Of a stretch of DNA of 64,000 nt, positions 14,203 through 25,400 are shown one piece after another. This DNA is from Flaccisagitta enflata. Taxonomy: Eukaryota; Chaetognatha; Sagittoidea; Aphragmophora. The notes beneath the pieces were generated by a model that saw only the letters and a list, made by a program, of their open reading frames with translations, made no database searches and was not told the origin of the DNA. The position numbers and the translations under genes are program-made. The stretch covers positions 87,606,001 to 87,670,000 of the forward strand of contig OZ231126.1 of NCBI GenBank assembly GCA_965153355.1, given 5' to 3'. Numbering within the stretch: the first letter of the stretch is position 1; the number at the start of each line of letters is the position of its first letter.

Positions 14203-14635
14203 ACAAGGCCGGATACCCCAGTCGCGTGCGGGTGGACAGGGGCCATAATTGAGGTCAGTGGAACAATTGGGCAGGAGCAACAAGGCCTAAACCCCCATTT
14301 ACGCTGAAAAAGTAAAGTGTGACGGACGGACGGACCGACAGACCGACGGACGGACCGACAAAGCGGGGTGTAGAGTCGCGTAGCACGCGACTAAAAATCT
14401 GTATTCAGCTATCTCCTATCGTCTCCATTGGAGAAGAGAATTGCCTAGATCGAGCAGTAAATCGAATCGATGTTGACAGGCCCGGATCGTCAGTGGTAAA
14501 TACAGTCACAGATGGTTGGGCTGGGGCAATATTGCAAAAAAATGCTCGCAATTCAAACATTTATGGACTGAATAATGGACCGACGGACCGGCACAGCAAG
14601 GTGTAGAGTAGCGCGTCCGTGACTAACTGCATATT
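14203..14635 (+). repeat. two CCGG-family elements in tandem (copies 2 and 3)
   Basis: First copy 14203-14396 ends in stem AGTCGCG / CGCGACT with loop TAGCA. The second, 14474-14627, is more diverged (GCGTCCGTGACT tail). Both carry the GGAC/GACC core. Confidence 0.8.
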
Positions 14636-14689
14636 TACTAACAAGGCGGGATTCATGGGCCAAGATGGCGCGCCTTGCGTTAACTAATT

Positions 14690-15412
14690 CTTAGACCTAT
14701 CCCCAGCTCCATCAGACCTATCCCAAGCTCTATCAGACCCAACCATAATTGAACATGACAATAAATGGAATGACAAGAAACATGAATTTCTAGACCTACA
14801 CCGTCTTGGGATCAGACTGTTAAATGCCAAACCTTTATAGCTCCTTAACCACTAAAAACAAAGTCATGAAATTTTCAATGAATATTGCTAACATGTGACG
14901 GTTTTTGCATGTCAAAGCTCAGATCATAATATATAAAAGGTGAGGGGAAAACAAAATATTGAATGAAAACCCGTGTTTTAATCAGGATCAATTTTTCCCT
15001 GCTTCCTTAAGAAGGAGTAGTCTTTATCTGCTTGAAATAGCTTTGCATTCTAACAAAAACTCTAAGATTTATTTTTAATGACAGATGATAACTTATGTAT
15101 TATCTATTTGCTGCATATTCTGAGAAAAAAAAACAGCACCTTCCAAAAAAAAAACAGGTAAAAAAAGCAATTTTGCTTAAAAAATGGATGTTCTTTCAAT
15201 ATTTTGTTTTCCCCTCACCTTTTCTAAACTATGATCTGAGCTTTGACATGCAAATACCATCACATGTTAACAATATTCACTGAAAATTTCATGACTTATT
15301 TTCTAGTAGTTTAGGAGCTATAAAGGTTTTGCATTTCACAGTTCGACCCAAAGACGTTGTATACCCAGCTCCATCAGATCTAACCCAAGCTCTATCAGGC
15401 CTTACCGTAGAT
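14690..15412. repeat. foldback element flanked by direct repeats
   Basis: Arms of about 150-250 bp (left from about 14799, right to 15360) are inverted copies containing TTTATAGCTCCTTAA / TTAGGAGCTATAAAGG and GGTGAGGGGAAAACAAAATA with its complement. Outside the arms are same-orientation copies of CCCAGCTCCATCAGA (14702 and 15364), a possible target duplication or an older host repeat. No ORF. Confidence 0.7.
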
Positions 15413-15884
15413 AAATATGATATTGAATGAAACTATGAGTACCATGAATGATGAACAAGATGAGTTTTCAAGTGATTTTAAACATTTTCTGCGATTTTCA
15501 ACTCGAGCGTGACCAACCGACCGAGAGACAGAGCCTCTTTTAGAGGTGCTACGGCGCACCAGGTTGCCACATGCAGCAAAATCACTTGAACATTGTATAT
15601 TGTAAACATAGGCCGTTTTCAACCGAGGCGTGAAAAGAGATTAAGATTTGAGTGTATAAATGTCATAAAAATCAATGATAAATCTATAAACCCCAAAAAG
15701 CAATTGTCTTTCATAAGATAATCGTATTTCAAGACTTTCATTGTAATTACACCTGGGTCATTTTTGGGACGACTGCGCAGGAAATGATGAAGTGGATTGA
15801 TAAGTTGATACCTGTTCACATTGTGTCTGGTGTAAGTGAAACTAAATGTATCTTACAAAAAAACTCGAAACAAAAAGTTTACAT

Positions 15885-16080
15885 GACTGCACATGACTCT
15901 ACAGCCCGCTTTGTCCGTCGGTCGGTCGGTCGGTCTGTCGGTCGGTTGGTCGATCGGTCTGTTGGTCCGTCTTACTTTTACTTTTTTTATCAATTTTATT
16001 TCTTTAAATCATTTTAAGTCATTTTAGGGTATACTAAGTCATTTTAAGTCATTCAAAGACATTCTAAGTCAATCTGGAAG
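15885..16080 (-). repeat. CCGG-family fragment with GTCATTTTAA minisatellite
   Basis: Contains CTACAGCCCGCTTTGTCCG, then (GGTC)n, then several diverged units of GTCATTTTAA. The same combination, reversed, occurs at 38701-39020. Confidence 0.65.
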
Positions 16081-16252
16081 GTTTTCACATGGGGGATCCT
16101 TGAGGGACCCTTGAGGGTCCCTTAAAGGGGGCTCTTTGTACATAAAACTCAAACGACTAAAATTGAAGTAGAGCATACCTCTGAGGGGCGCCCTTGGGTC
16201 AAGATCACATAATACTGACTTGAGAACTTTTTTCACATAGGTGACGAGCAAC

Positions 16253-16335
16253 AGTGACAAAAACTACAATGATAACAACAACAACAACTTCATCAATAAA
16301 AACAACAACAACAACAACAACCACAACCACAACAT
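16253..16335. repeat. (CAA)n-rich microsatellite
   Basis: Imperfect AAC trinucleotide repeat. Confidence 0.8.
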
Positions 16336-16567
16336 AAACACTTGTAGGTGTTGCATGTTGGCCTCGTTTTTCATAATCAACTGAGAAGAAAACAAAACAT
16401 TCTAAAGTTACTTTTAATTGTATGGTAAATGCTACCACTCGTTATCGTTTTAATCGAGATCTTGATATTGGGCCACTTGTGACTGATGATACGGATTTCC
16501 CGCCCCAAAATAGATGAAATTGCCTATAGAACGCGACAATTGCATCTTTTAATGACTTTTTGAGCAA

Positions 16568-16910
16568 AGTTCCCGAAAGGGACAAGGACACACTCCTGTA
16601 GAACACAGGGAGACTTTTATTGTCATTCCGTCTGTCTGTTTGTTCGTCCCCCCATTAGGCCTCTCAGACCTGAAATCTGTCCTTTCAGGCCTAAACTCTG
16701 CCCTCTCAGGCTTGAAATCTGCCCTCGCAGGCCTGAAATCTGCCCTTGCAAACCTGAAATCTGCCTTCTCAGAACTGAAATCTGCCCTCTCAGGCCTGAA
16801 ATCTGCCTTCTTAAGTCTGCGATCTACTCTTTCAGAACTGAAATCAGCCATCTCTGGTTTCTCAGGCATCAATTCAGCCCTTCAATTAATTACTAATGTT
16901 CTTAAATTTT
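16568..16910 (-). repeat. hairpin cassette B, partial, with GGCCTGAAATCTGCCCTCTC minisatellite
   Basis: One arm (CTGTAGAACACAGGGAGACT) followed by about ten 21-bp units. The opposite arm is missing. The ORF of repeated (K)SALSGL units is a repeat translation. Confidence 0.75.
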
Positions 16911-17462
16911 TGGAGAAGTGAAGCTTTCCAATGTTCTAAGCATGTTCTTAAATTTTAGACGATTTGAAGCCTAACGTTCTTATAAACTTGGTTCTTATAA
17001 AAAAAAAGTGTAATTTCTATGTTGTCTTTAATGGAAGTCCGCCATGTTCAAATAAAATTTGTTGGTCCCTCAAAATCCGCTGGAGCGGGGTTTTACTGTA
17101 CATCTTAAAGGTTTTGCTCACGAGGATAGTCTGAGGATTGTGCAAGTCTAAGCGACTTTATCTTAACAGAGTCCTTATTTCATTTGATTACAAAGAAGTT
17201 AAACAAAGCTTGATACTGTGCCAACAAGTCATCGCTCACAAGTGGGCAGGGCAGCGAAACGGGTTAACAGAGATAGCGATGAGGCTAGGCAGGGGGCAGT
17301 AATGCTCTCAAATCACTACGTTGGCCCCTCATGCCTCATCCAAAATTTCGCGCCCCAGACGAACGCAACCTCTTTTAAAGTTGCGTTGAAGCTACTCAAA
17401 ATCTAGAACATAATGCATAACTAGGAAAGTTATTTGTCATTCAAGTAAGGGCAATCATCTTG

Positions 17463-18022
17463 AATCCGGGATTGAGACTTTCAGAGGCATTTTGTTTCTG
17501 TAGAGGACTTGGGAAGTTGGGCGAGAACGCCAAATATTATCGACGTTCTTTACGCTAATTGACGACGTTCTTCTGTGTTTACTTCCGTTACATATTTATC
17601 AACAACATTTTATTCATGTTATTTTTCTATGATTAGGGTTAGGGGTGGGGTTAGGGTTGGGGGTGGGGTAAGGGTTAGGGTTAGGAGTGGGGTTAGGTCA
17701 CTTAGGTGGGTTAGGGTTAGGGATGGGGTTAGGGGTGGGGTTAGGGTTAGGGTTATGGTTGGGTTTAGGGTTAGGGTAAGGGGTTAGGGTTTAGGGCTAG
17801 GGTAAGGGGTTTAGGGTTAGGGTTAGGGTTTAGGGCTAGGGTAAGGGGTTTAGGGACAGGGGTGGCATTTGAGTTAGGGGGTTAGGCTTAGGTGGGTTAA
17901 GGGTTTGGGTTAGGGGTGGTGTATCCCATCTTATTTTTGTTTTGAATCATGATAGAAGACAATATCAATGGAGTTTTCCATTATGCGTCCTTAATTCAAA
18001 CAGTTTTTCTCAATCCCGGATA
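17463..18022. mobile_element. TIR element with telomere-like minisatellite core
   Basis: Short inverted ends ATCCGGGATTGAGA (17464) and TCTCAATCCCGGAT (18008) enclose 17636-17925, a degenerate GGGTTAGGGTTAGGGGT array. It lies internal to the sequence, so it is an interstitial array, not a chromosome end. Confidence 0.65.
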
Positions 18023-18030
18023 CTATATGA

Positions 18031-19007
18031 TAACTATGGCAAAATAAAAAAGCGAACGAATTTTGAGAGAGCAAAAACATAAGAAGATGTTGACCAATTT
18101 GCACAAAATTTGCAGGGAATGATAACCATGATTTGGACTATGTCTGGTTAAAATTTCATCAAAATCCGTTGAATACTTTAGCCGTTATCACGTTTTTACT
18201 GAAGTCACCTCTTTTTTTGTCTGCCAGAGATGACATCTATCCTGAATCAAAATAATTCCATTTTTAGTAAAATTAGCATTGTGCAAAAAGTTTTGGGAAT
18301 TTTGTTATGATTTTTGAACTGTATTCTGATGGTGCTATTTACTAATACTAGGCAAAATTTGCTTCTACTCAGATAAAGTCTAGTGGGGTAGATATTGGTT
18401 GATTGTAAGCTTGCTCAGGATAAGAAATATTCAGCTACCTGTAAGAATATTTTTGCAATTAGGGTGACTAAAAATGCTTCCATCTTCACAAAAATTTTAC
18501 TGGAGATTACTGATATGTACAAAAGTTACCAGTTAAAAAATCATGATAATCGGTAAAAAACTATGGCCAAAGCATTACTTTATATTTCAGGTTTCAACTT
18601 CCTTAACTTCATTGTTAAACCCATAAAAAAAAGTTTTGGAAAATTTGCCGTTTCTGCTAAAATAATCGGAGTTTCGTTATGAAATTTTTACCACAGCCTG
18701 CTAATAATGTGGACTACTTCCACTTCAAATTTCATCAAAATCGAACTAGATTTAGTGCGGTTTTTCTCAATTTGTTTATTCATTCTTTGAAAATTCTAAT
18801 GTGTGTAAGTTGAATTTCTGATCATTGGACAAGCACTTTTAAAAAATTTATAATTCCTAAACTATTTAGAGCAGGACATCGATTTTTTCAGTGATGCTTA
18901 ATAATACCAAAAAGTAACTCCAGTAAAAATTTCAGCCCACTGGGTGAATTTTCAAAGGATTTATAAGCAAAAGAAGTAACTGTTCGCTTTTTTTTTTGCC
19001 ATAGTTA
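18031..19007. mobile_element. TAACTATGGC-TIR element, copy 1
   Basis: 977 bp with inverted ends TAACTATGGCAAAA and TTTTGCCATAGTTA, continuing into GCGAAC / GTTCGC. A second copy of 923 bp with the same ends lies at 46676-47598, and interior sequence aligns throughout. Non-coding, so a MITE or other non-autonomous DNA element; the superfamily is uncertain. Confidence 0.85.
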
Positions 19008-19047
19008 GCCAAGTTTGCTTCAATGACCATCACAATGACAATGACAA

Positions 19048-19100
19048 GACGCGGAGTCACAATATCGTTGCGGACGGATGGGCAGGGGCATACTATCAAC
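19048..19100 (+). repeat. CCGG-family head fragment
   Basis: GACGCGGAGTCACAATATCG followed by TTGCGGACGGATGGGCAGGG. The same head variant occurs reversed at 63665-63700. Confidence 0.6.
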
Positions 19101-19225
19101 ATCCATACACTTTTTCATATTTAAGAACGTTTTTTGGGGGGAAAGCCTTCAATGTTCTGTTCTCTCTTACAGTTCTTAAATTTTGAGCAGTTTCAAGGCT
19201 TAGAAGTTCATAAATTTTTCTTAAT

Positions 19226-19448
19226 TTAAACACAGTTTTTAGTCGCGTGCGCGCGATTCTCCAACCCGCTCTGTCCGTTGGTCGGTCGGTCGGTCGGTCG
19301 GTCGGTTGGTCGGTCATGCTTAGTTTTTTTTTGGCGTTTACGGGCGGTTTTGGGGTTACTGCTCCTGCCCAAGCACTTGGTTGGGCAATTTCATCACTGC
19401 CCCTGCCCACCCGCACGCGACTGGGGCAGCCGTGAATACCGCCTTGTT
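19226..19448 (-). repeat. CCGG-family element (copy 4)
   Basis: Reverse orientation: TTTTTAGTCGCGTGCGCGCGA tail at left, a (GGTC)n core at 19278-19314, then CCTGCCCACCCGCACGCGAC and the head CCTTGTT. Confidence 0.8.
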
Positions 19449-19848
19449 AACCTTCAATTAAGAACGTTCTTAATTATTATAAGTTTGTCATTAAGGAGGA
19501 AGGAAAATTTCAATGAAACAAAAAAGTAGCTAGTAGCAGGTTTAAATATTTTTAGTGAATGTTAACATCAATGAAAATAGTAAGTTACACGCTATATAAA
19601 ATGTGACATGATTTGCTGAACAAAAAAGATACAGAGTCAGACGATTTACAAAGAACAATTGATTTAAAAAAAGCCCCAAAAAAAATATTCTTAGATTTTA
19701 AAGATTTTAAGCCAAATGAAGCCTTCGAATGTTCTTAACATGTTCTTAAATTTTTGAAGAAATGAGGCCTTCCAATGTCCTTAGCATGTTCGCAAATATT
19801 TGACGATTTGAAGCCTAACGTTCTTATAAACTTGATTCTTATTGAAAA

Positions 19849-20253
19849 CAAGGCCGGATACACGGCAATCCAGTCGCGGACGGTTGGGCAGGAGCAGTAA
19901 TGCAAAAACCGTTCGGAATTCAAACAAGGGCGGATACACGGCAATCCAGTCGCAGACGGTTGGGCAGGAGCAGTAATGCGAAAACCGCTCAGAATTCAAA
20001 AATGTGACCGACATACCGACCGACCTACCAACCGACCGACCGACATGGCAAGGTGTAAAGTGCACCCTCTCCCACCCAATGCTCTCTCAGACACACAGAC
20101 AATCATATCTGCAGTATCACAGATGCACGTTTTCACTCCTTTCGACTCGATCATCACGGAAGGTCCAACGGACCAAGGCCAAGGGATGGATGGATGGACG
20201 GACCAACTTATAGACAAAGCCTCTTGCAGAATTGATTGTCCGCAACTAAAAAT
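19849..20253 (+). repeat. CCGG-family cluster (copies 5-7)
   Basis: A head-only copy (19849-19923), then a nearly complete copy (19924-20053), then a copy of the second subtype (20120-20253), which uses CTCGATCATCACGG in the middle and ends ATTGATTGTCCGCAACT. Confidence 0.75.
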
Positions 20254-20357
20254 AATCAAAGAAGAACTGATGTGTTCCTGACAGACGCATCTGAAAAGGT
20301 TCTTGGATGTACATTTGTTTTAAAGTTTCTATTCACATTTCTATACAGGCAAAAAGG

Positions 20358-20475
20358 CTCTCTCTGCAGCGAATTGACAAACTTCTATTTAGCCCGGGTT
20401 GGATAACAAAAAGCTCTCTGCAGTGAATTGGCAACCTTCTATTAAGCCCAGGTTGGATAACAACAAGTACCCCGG
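20358..20475. repeat. two-copy tandem repeat, about 61 bp
   Basis: CTCTCTGCAGCGAATTG / CTCTCTGCAGTGAATTG, each followed by a TTCTATT-AAGCC(C/A)-GGTTGGATAACAA segment. Confidence 0.75.
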
Positions 20476-20556
20476 GGGTATAACGATGCGTCCACATGCT
20501 GCTTAGCTTGTTAAGAATAATGCAATATTGCATCAATCATGTGGAATGATGGGTCT

Positions 20557-21164
20557 ACGTGTAGGAGAGGACCGGACTTTTTTCAGCGTTTTTAACGAGT
20601 TTTTTTTTCACGAAAATTTCAAATCTGAAACAAGAGAACAATTTAGGTCAATGATCCGAGCCCATACCAAACCCCTACCCCTACACCCACCCCTACCCCT
20701 ATACCCACCCCTACCCCTAAACCCACCCCTACCTAACCCACCCACCCCTAAACCCATCCCTAACCTAACCTTTAGGTGGGGTTAGGGGTAGGGTGGGTTT
20801 AGGGTAGGGGTGGGTTTAGGGTAGGGTGGGTTTAGGGTAGGTGGGTTAGGGTAGGGTTGGTTTAGGTTAGGGGTGGGTTAGGTAGGTTTAGTTAGGGTAG
20901 TTTAGGTTAGGGTAGGGGTGGGTTTAGGGTAGGGGTAGGGGTGGGTTTAGGGTTAGGGGTGGGTTTAGGGGTAGGGGTGGGTTTAGGGTTAGGGGTAGGG
21001 GTGGGTTTCGGGGTAGGGGTGGGTTTAGGGGTAGGGGTGGGTGTAGGGGTTTGGTATGGGCTCGGATCATTGACCTAAATTGTTCTCTTGTTTCAGATTT
21101 GAAATTTTCGTGAAAAAAAAACTCGTTAAAAACGCTAAAAAAAGTCCGGTCCTCTCCTACACGT
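20557..21164. mobile_element. foldback element with telomere-like GGGTTTAGGGGTAGGGGT core
   Basis: Arms of about 115 bp begin ACGTGTAGGAGAGGACCGGA and end in its complement at 21146-21164. Inside, the left side is C-rich (CCTACCCCTACACCCACC) and the right side G-rich (GGGTTTAGGGTAGGGG), so even the minisatellite core is palindromic. No ORF of protein-like composition. Confidence 0.85.
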
Positions 21165-21224
21165 AAGCCGAATGATGCAATAACATAACATTTTGCATGA
21201 TTTCCATGAGTTTTTACCATATAT

Positions 21225-21309
21225 GACTCATGCTCACCAACGGACCAACGGACCGACGGACCGATGGACAGACAAAGCCTCTTATAGAGATGCGTGGACG
21301 CATCTAAAA
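21225..21309 (+). repeat. CCGG-family tail fragment with covaried hairpin
   Basis: GGACCGACGG core and ACAAAGCCTCTTATAG, followed by stem AGATGCG / CGCATCT (loop TGGA) and an A-run. The stem differs from the usual AGTCGCG / CGCGACT but still pairs. Confidence 0.75.
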
Positions 21310-21731
21310 AGCAGCTCGCGTTTTTGCCGATTAAATAAAAAGTTCTGACAAAGGCCATAATTGCATAGTTGCATAATTGCATAATTGCATAACTTGATCT
21401 TGACATACGAGAGTCATTTCATAAAGAAATATCAGCCATTTCTCAATGAGTCAAAGCTTTAATGACAAAGGAACAGTTTCTCACCCATGTACACCTAGGT
21501 GTCGTTACTTTCTTGGATTCAAACTGATTTGGCAGTTATTTGGTTTGACTTTTGCTTTGAACAAGCTAGTCTTTCATTCTTCTTCAATTTCTCATGGATG
21601 AACTCATTCTCCTTATACTGGATCATTTATGAAGTTTAAGGCTTCTTTAATGATAATGTGTATCGACCTTTTTCGTTTTAGTAAATTATTTTCCACATTT
21701 TATACTAATTTTCTCTTTTTTTATGCTTTTA

Positions 21732-21778
21732 CAGACGTCTCTTGATGAGCTAAATAGTGAAACGCGTCAGATGTTCTG
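21732..21778 (+). ncRNA. hammerhead-ribozyme-like motif, probably defective
   Basis: Stem I CAGACGTCT (21732-21740) pairs with AGATGTTCTG (21769-21778) with one bulge. The core reads CTTGATGA where CTGATGA is expected. Stem II is GCTA-AA-TAGT, then GAAA, a two-base-pair stem III (ACGCGT) and the cleavage-site TC. Minimal hammerheads with GAAACGCGTC are known from Penelope-like retroelements, and one lies next door on the other strand. The extra T in the core suggests weak or lost activity. Confidence 0.55.
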
Positions 21779-21839
21779 CATTTTTCACTTTCATGACTAA
21801 ATTCGTTATCATGCATCTTTCTTTCTCACGCACGCAATT

Positions 21840-22698
21840 TTGAAAATTGTCTTCATTTTGCGATTAGGGTCGTCTCAGCACCGTATTACACTTCCTTTGG
21901 ACGCGGATTGAGTCATATCAAATCGTGGAGTGGAAAGGAAAGAGCGGAGATTAGGCGGTTGTCTCCGCGCTGCGATTATTTTTTTGTCCTTCATAATCTA
22001 ACCTCTTTCACCCTATCACTTGGGGCCAGTAGTGACACGGATTGGCGAACCAAATCAAGAACCTGTGGGTTCGCGCTGTTATGTGTGAAGACAAATGGGA
22101 TATCAGTGTTTGTTTGTGATTTGTCCTGCTGTAGCAAGAGAGATCGGCGATCAATACTGCGTGCTCGTCCAATCCCATTCTCTATATTATAACTATCAGG
22201 ATACTGCTTTTTCTTCAAGAATGTTTTCAGTTCCTTCAAACAAGTGTCTCTCACTCCTGTGTTAGACACGATTGTACATATTCGTCTGGCCAGAGAATAT
22301 GGAATGTTTGTCAATGTGCGTTGAGGGTGGAATGAAAGAATTGGCACGTAGTTATGGGAGTCAGTTTCCTTGTAGAATATGTCTGTTTCAAGAGAATCGT
22401 CATTTCTCAGCGTGAATTCGACATCCAAGAATAAGACTTTTTTACCTGACTCGATAGTGAACTTAATCTTAACATTAAGACTGTTCATTTGGCGCAGAAT
22501 TTCGAATGGATCTCCTAATGATAATCTCCATTTGAGGAAAATGTCGTCTATGAAACGACGGAGTATAATTTGCAAGTATAGTATAGTAAGCTGTTCCTTC
22601 AGATACCCAATTGAAATGGATGAGTATGGTGGGCTGTTGCTACTTTCCATGGCGCATCCGTGTATCTGTCTTCTGTCTCCAGGTATTACATCCCCGAA
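21840..22698 (-). pseudogene. Penelope-like element reverse transcriptase fragment
   Basis: Minus-strand reading of 219 residues (22650 to 21991) carries palm/thumb motifs of Penelope-like RT: RRFIDDIFLKW (FIDD catalytic box), FLDVEFTLRNDDSLETDIFY, SFHPQRTLTNIPYSLARRIC. A +1 frameshift near 21980 is needed to continue into KKIIAARRQPPNLRSFL, the conserved RRP-NLR segment, and a stop follows in the next cysteine motif. The N-terminal RT part and any GIY-YIG endonuclease were not found. Upstream coding continues at least to about 22694 before meeting a foldback insertion. A dead, truncated copy. Confidence 0.85.
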
Positions 22699-22704
22699 TT
22701 AAGT

Positions 22705-24087
22705 GTTGTTTATAAAAGCCAAATAAACGCCGTTTATAAACAATGCTATACAACTGTTTATAAACATTAAAAATGTAAGTCAAATAAACAAAAATTGTTT
22801 AAATGGCAGTAAAAACCGCTGTTTATAAATGACTTTATATCACTGTTTATAAAAAAAAGAAAATAAGAAATTGTTTGACTTGATCAGTACAAACTGAAAA
22901 TGTCCACACTACAAAAAAACAAATGTTCTATTAGAAAAATCAAAATTTTGAAGGTTGCCACTAATTTTTTTTACTCCTAAAATCATCAAAAAGAGCCCAT
23001 AATTGATCTTTTATAAACACAATAATATTGATGTTTATAAACAACAAAAAATTTGTGTTTGTATACGCTAAATATTTTGTGATAATAAAAGCCAAAAGAA
23101 TTGAATAAAAATTGTTTATTTCCCCTTTTGACCCCCTATGACCACAAAAATTGCAATGGAGAATGTAATAAGAATCTTTATATTTCTCTCCTCCTCCTTT
23201 TCCTCCTTCTCCTTATTCAAAATCGTTTATTTGCCCCCAATTTCTTTTTTATTTAAACAAATGTTTACTTGCTCTCAATTTCATTTGCAAATAAACATAA
23301 AATTGTTTATTTCGTACCATACATTTGTTTTTGTAACTGTTCACACTCATTAGAAATTTTTATGTTTATAAACACCAAAAATATGAATCTCATAAACAAA
23401 TTTGTTAATTTGGCACCATAAATTTGATCTCATAAACATTTACACTCCTTAAGAAATTTTTTTATTTATAAACATCAAAAACTTGAAACACATAAACAGA
23501 TTTTTATATTTATCTCCTCCTCCTCCTTCTCCTCCTCCTCCTCCTCCTCCTCCTCCTCCTCATCCAAGATTGTTTATTTGCCCCCCATTTTTTTGTATTT
23601 AAACAAATGTTTATTTGCTCCAAGTTTCTTTTCCAAGCAAACAAAAATTTGTTTTCTGGGCATCATAAATTTGTTTTCAAAAGAAACAGAACAAAGAAAC
23701 AAAAAAATCAGGGGGCATACAAACAATTCTTTTTCATTCTTTTGGCGTTTATAAACACAATATATTTGGCTTATGCAAACACCTAATTTTTGTTGTCTAT
23801 AAACATCAATATTATTGCGCTTATAAACGATCAATTATCCCAACCTTCAAAATTTTGAATCATTTAATAGAACATTTTCTTGTGTAGACCTTTTCAGTTT
23901 GAACTGATCAGGTCAAAAAATTTCCTTTTTTTCTTCCGTTCATAAACAGTGATAAAGATTGGTTTATGAATGGCCTGTTTTACTGCCATTTAAACAATTT
24001 TGTTTATTTGATATACATCTTTTAATGTTTATAAACAGTTGCATAGCATTGTTTACAAACGGTATTTATTTGGCGTTAACAAACAAC
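22705..24087. mobile_element. foldback element with GTTGTTTATAAA ends, inserted beside the Penelope fragment
   Basis: About 1.38 kb with arms of about 270 bp (GTTGTTTATAAAAGCCAAAT at left, complement with changes at right). The interior has many GTTTATAAAC motifs and a CTCCTC run (23510-23562). No transposase ORF. Confidence 0.8.
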
Positions 24088-24396
24088 CCTAATATGGAGC
24101 ACGTAATATCTCTTCTAGGAACTCATCCGGCTGATTGGGGCCTCTGATGAAATTGATAGAGTAAGACGGCTTCCCTCCGAAGGCAACATTTGTGTTTCAA
24201 AGAAGGTCAAAATAGGAAAAATGTACAAATTAAATTGTAAAAATAAATGAACAAAAGTGATTGAGATAGCTCAGACATCATATTTAAAAGAAAAATTTGC
24301 ATTTACTTAGCAAGAGGACCAAGTTTAGCCAATGTTACCCAAAAAATTGTTTTGAAAATTTATACTTATTTCATTTTTGGTCACTGACAAGGGGCC
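24088..24396. other. junction segment between foldback element and older TIR element
   Basis: 24135-24163 matches the GTCG-TIR family (TGAAATTGATAGAGTAAG). The match resumes at 24776 with GTAAGTAAATTTGATAACTC, so about 610 bp between the two GTAAG copies looks like a further insertion. Confidence 0.5.
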
Positions 24397-24537
24397 GGTC
24401 GAAATTCTAAATTTGCATAGGAAATGAAAAAATGAAAAAACAAAGAACATAGTTCTCTTCCCAAATCAATTACAGAGAGAACTATGTTTTTTAAAATGCA
24501 AAATTTCCTTGTGTTTGGCTTTCTTAGAATTTCGACC
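24397..24537. repeat. imperfect 141-bp palindrome
   Basis: GGTCGAAATTCTAA at left and TTAGAATTTCGACC at right, with AACATAGTTCTCT / AGAGAACTATGTT near the centre. Confidence 0.8.
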
Positions 24538-25400
24538 TCAGGAAATGAAAAAAAGTGTAAGCAGAAATTTACAAAAAAACATCATTTTCATGCCTATTTC
24601 CATGTGAAACACATTGTTCAAATTACATTTTAAGTCAAAATATGATAAAAATGTATGCACCAAGTGTCTTTAGAGACAATTTGTCTATTTAAAGCATTCC
24701 AGCTTCATTGTTGTCCTGATAATAATGCAAAAAGTATGGTGAAACACTTCATTTTTCATCATAAATTTTCTGTCGTAAGTAAATTTGATAACTCTCTTTC
24801 ATTTGGCGCCAAGCAGAGCGCGCTACGATAATATTTTTTGCGTTATGAATTTTCAAAGATTTACTGACGAAAAATTCATATTGAATTTTTTTCAATTTTT
24901 TGTGATTTTAAGTAGGATCAATGAAGGAATTTGTTTATGTTTGTTTGAGCTTGCAAATATCAGTAAACATATTCATCGGTGGGGGTGATATTGAGCATTT
25001 TAGCTCATTCAGCTCCGTTTTTTTCTGATTTTTGATACAATAAATGTATAGATATTTTGATACATGTTTAAGCATGTCAGTGAGCAGAGCAGCTCATCTG
25101 TGAGGGTGTTTTTAAGTATGCAAGCTCATTTAGCTCATTTAGCTCAGTCTGATTTTCCGATTTTAAATAGAATCAATAACTGTTTTAATTTAGCATGCAA
25201 ATACTAGAAAGCATTTCAGTGAGCATAGCTGGATAGCTGGTTTAGTGATTTTGAATATTTTAGCTTATCTAGCCCATTTAGCCCAGTTCTATTTTTCTCT
25301 AACTTTCAGTGCAATCAATACATACAATTACTTTTGATTTGATCTAACAAATAAAAAAAATTCAGTGACTGAAGACAAAAGCATGGCAAAAAGTGACCAA

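Noticed and set aside
17636-17925. Possible chromosome end (TTAGGG-like repeats)
   Set aside because: Array is degenerate, enclosed by inverted repeats and followed by tens of kb of ordinary sequence.
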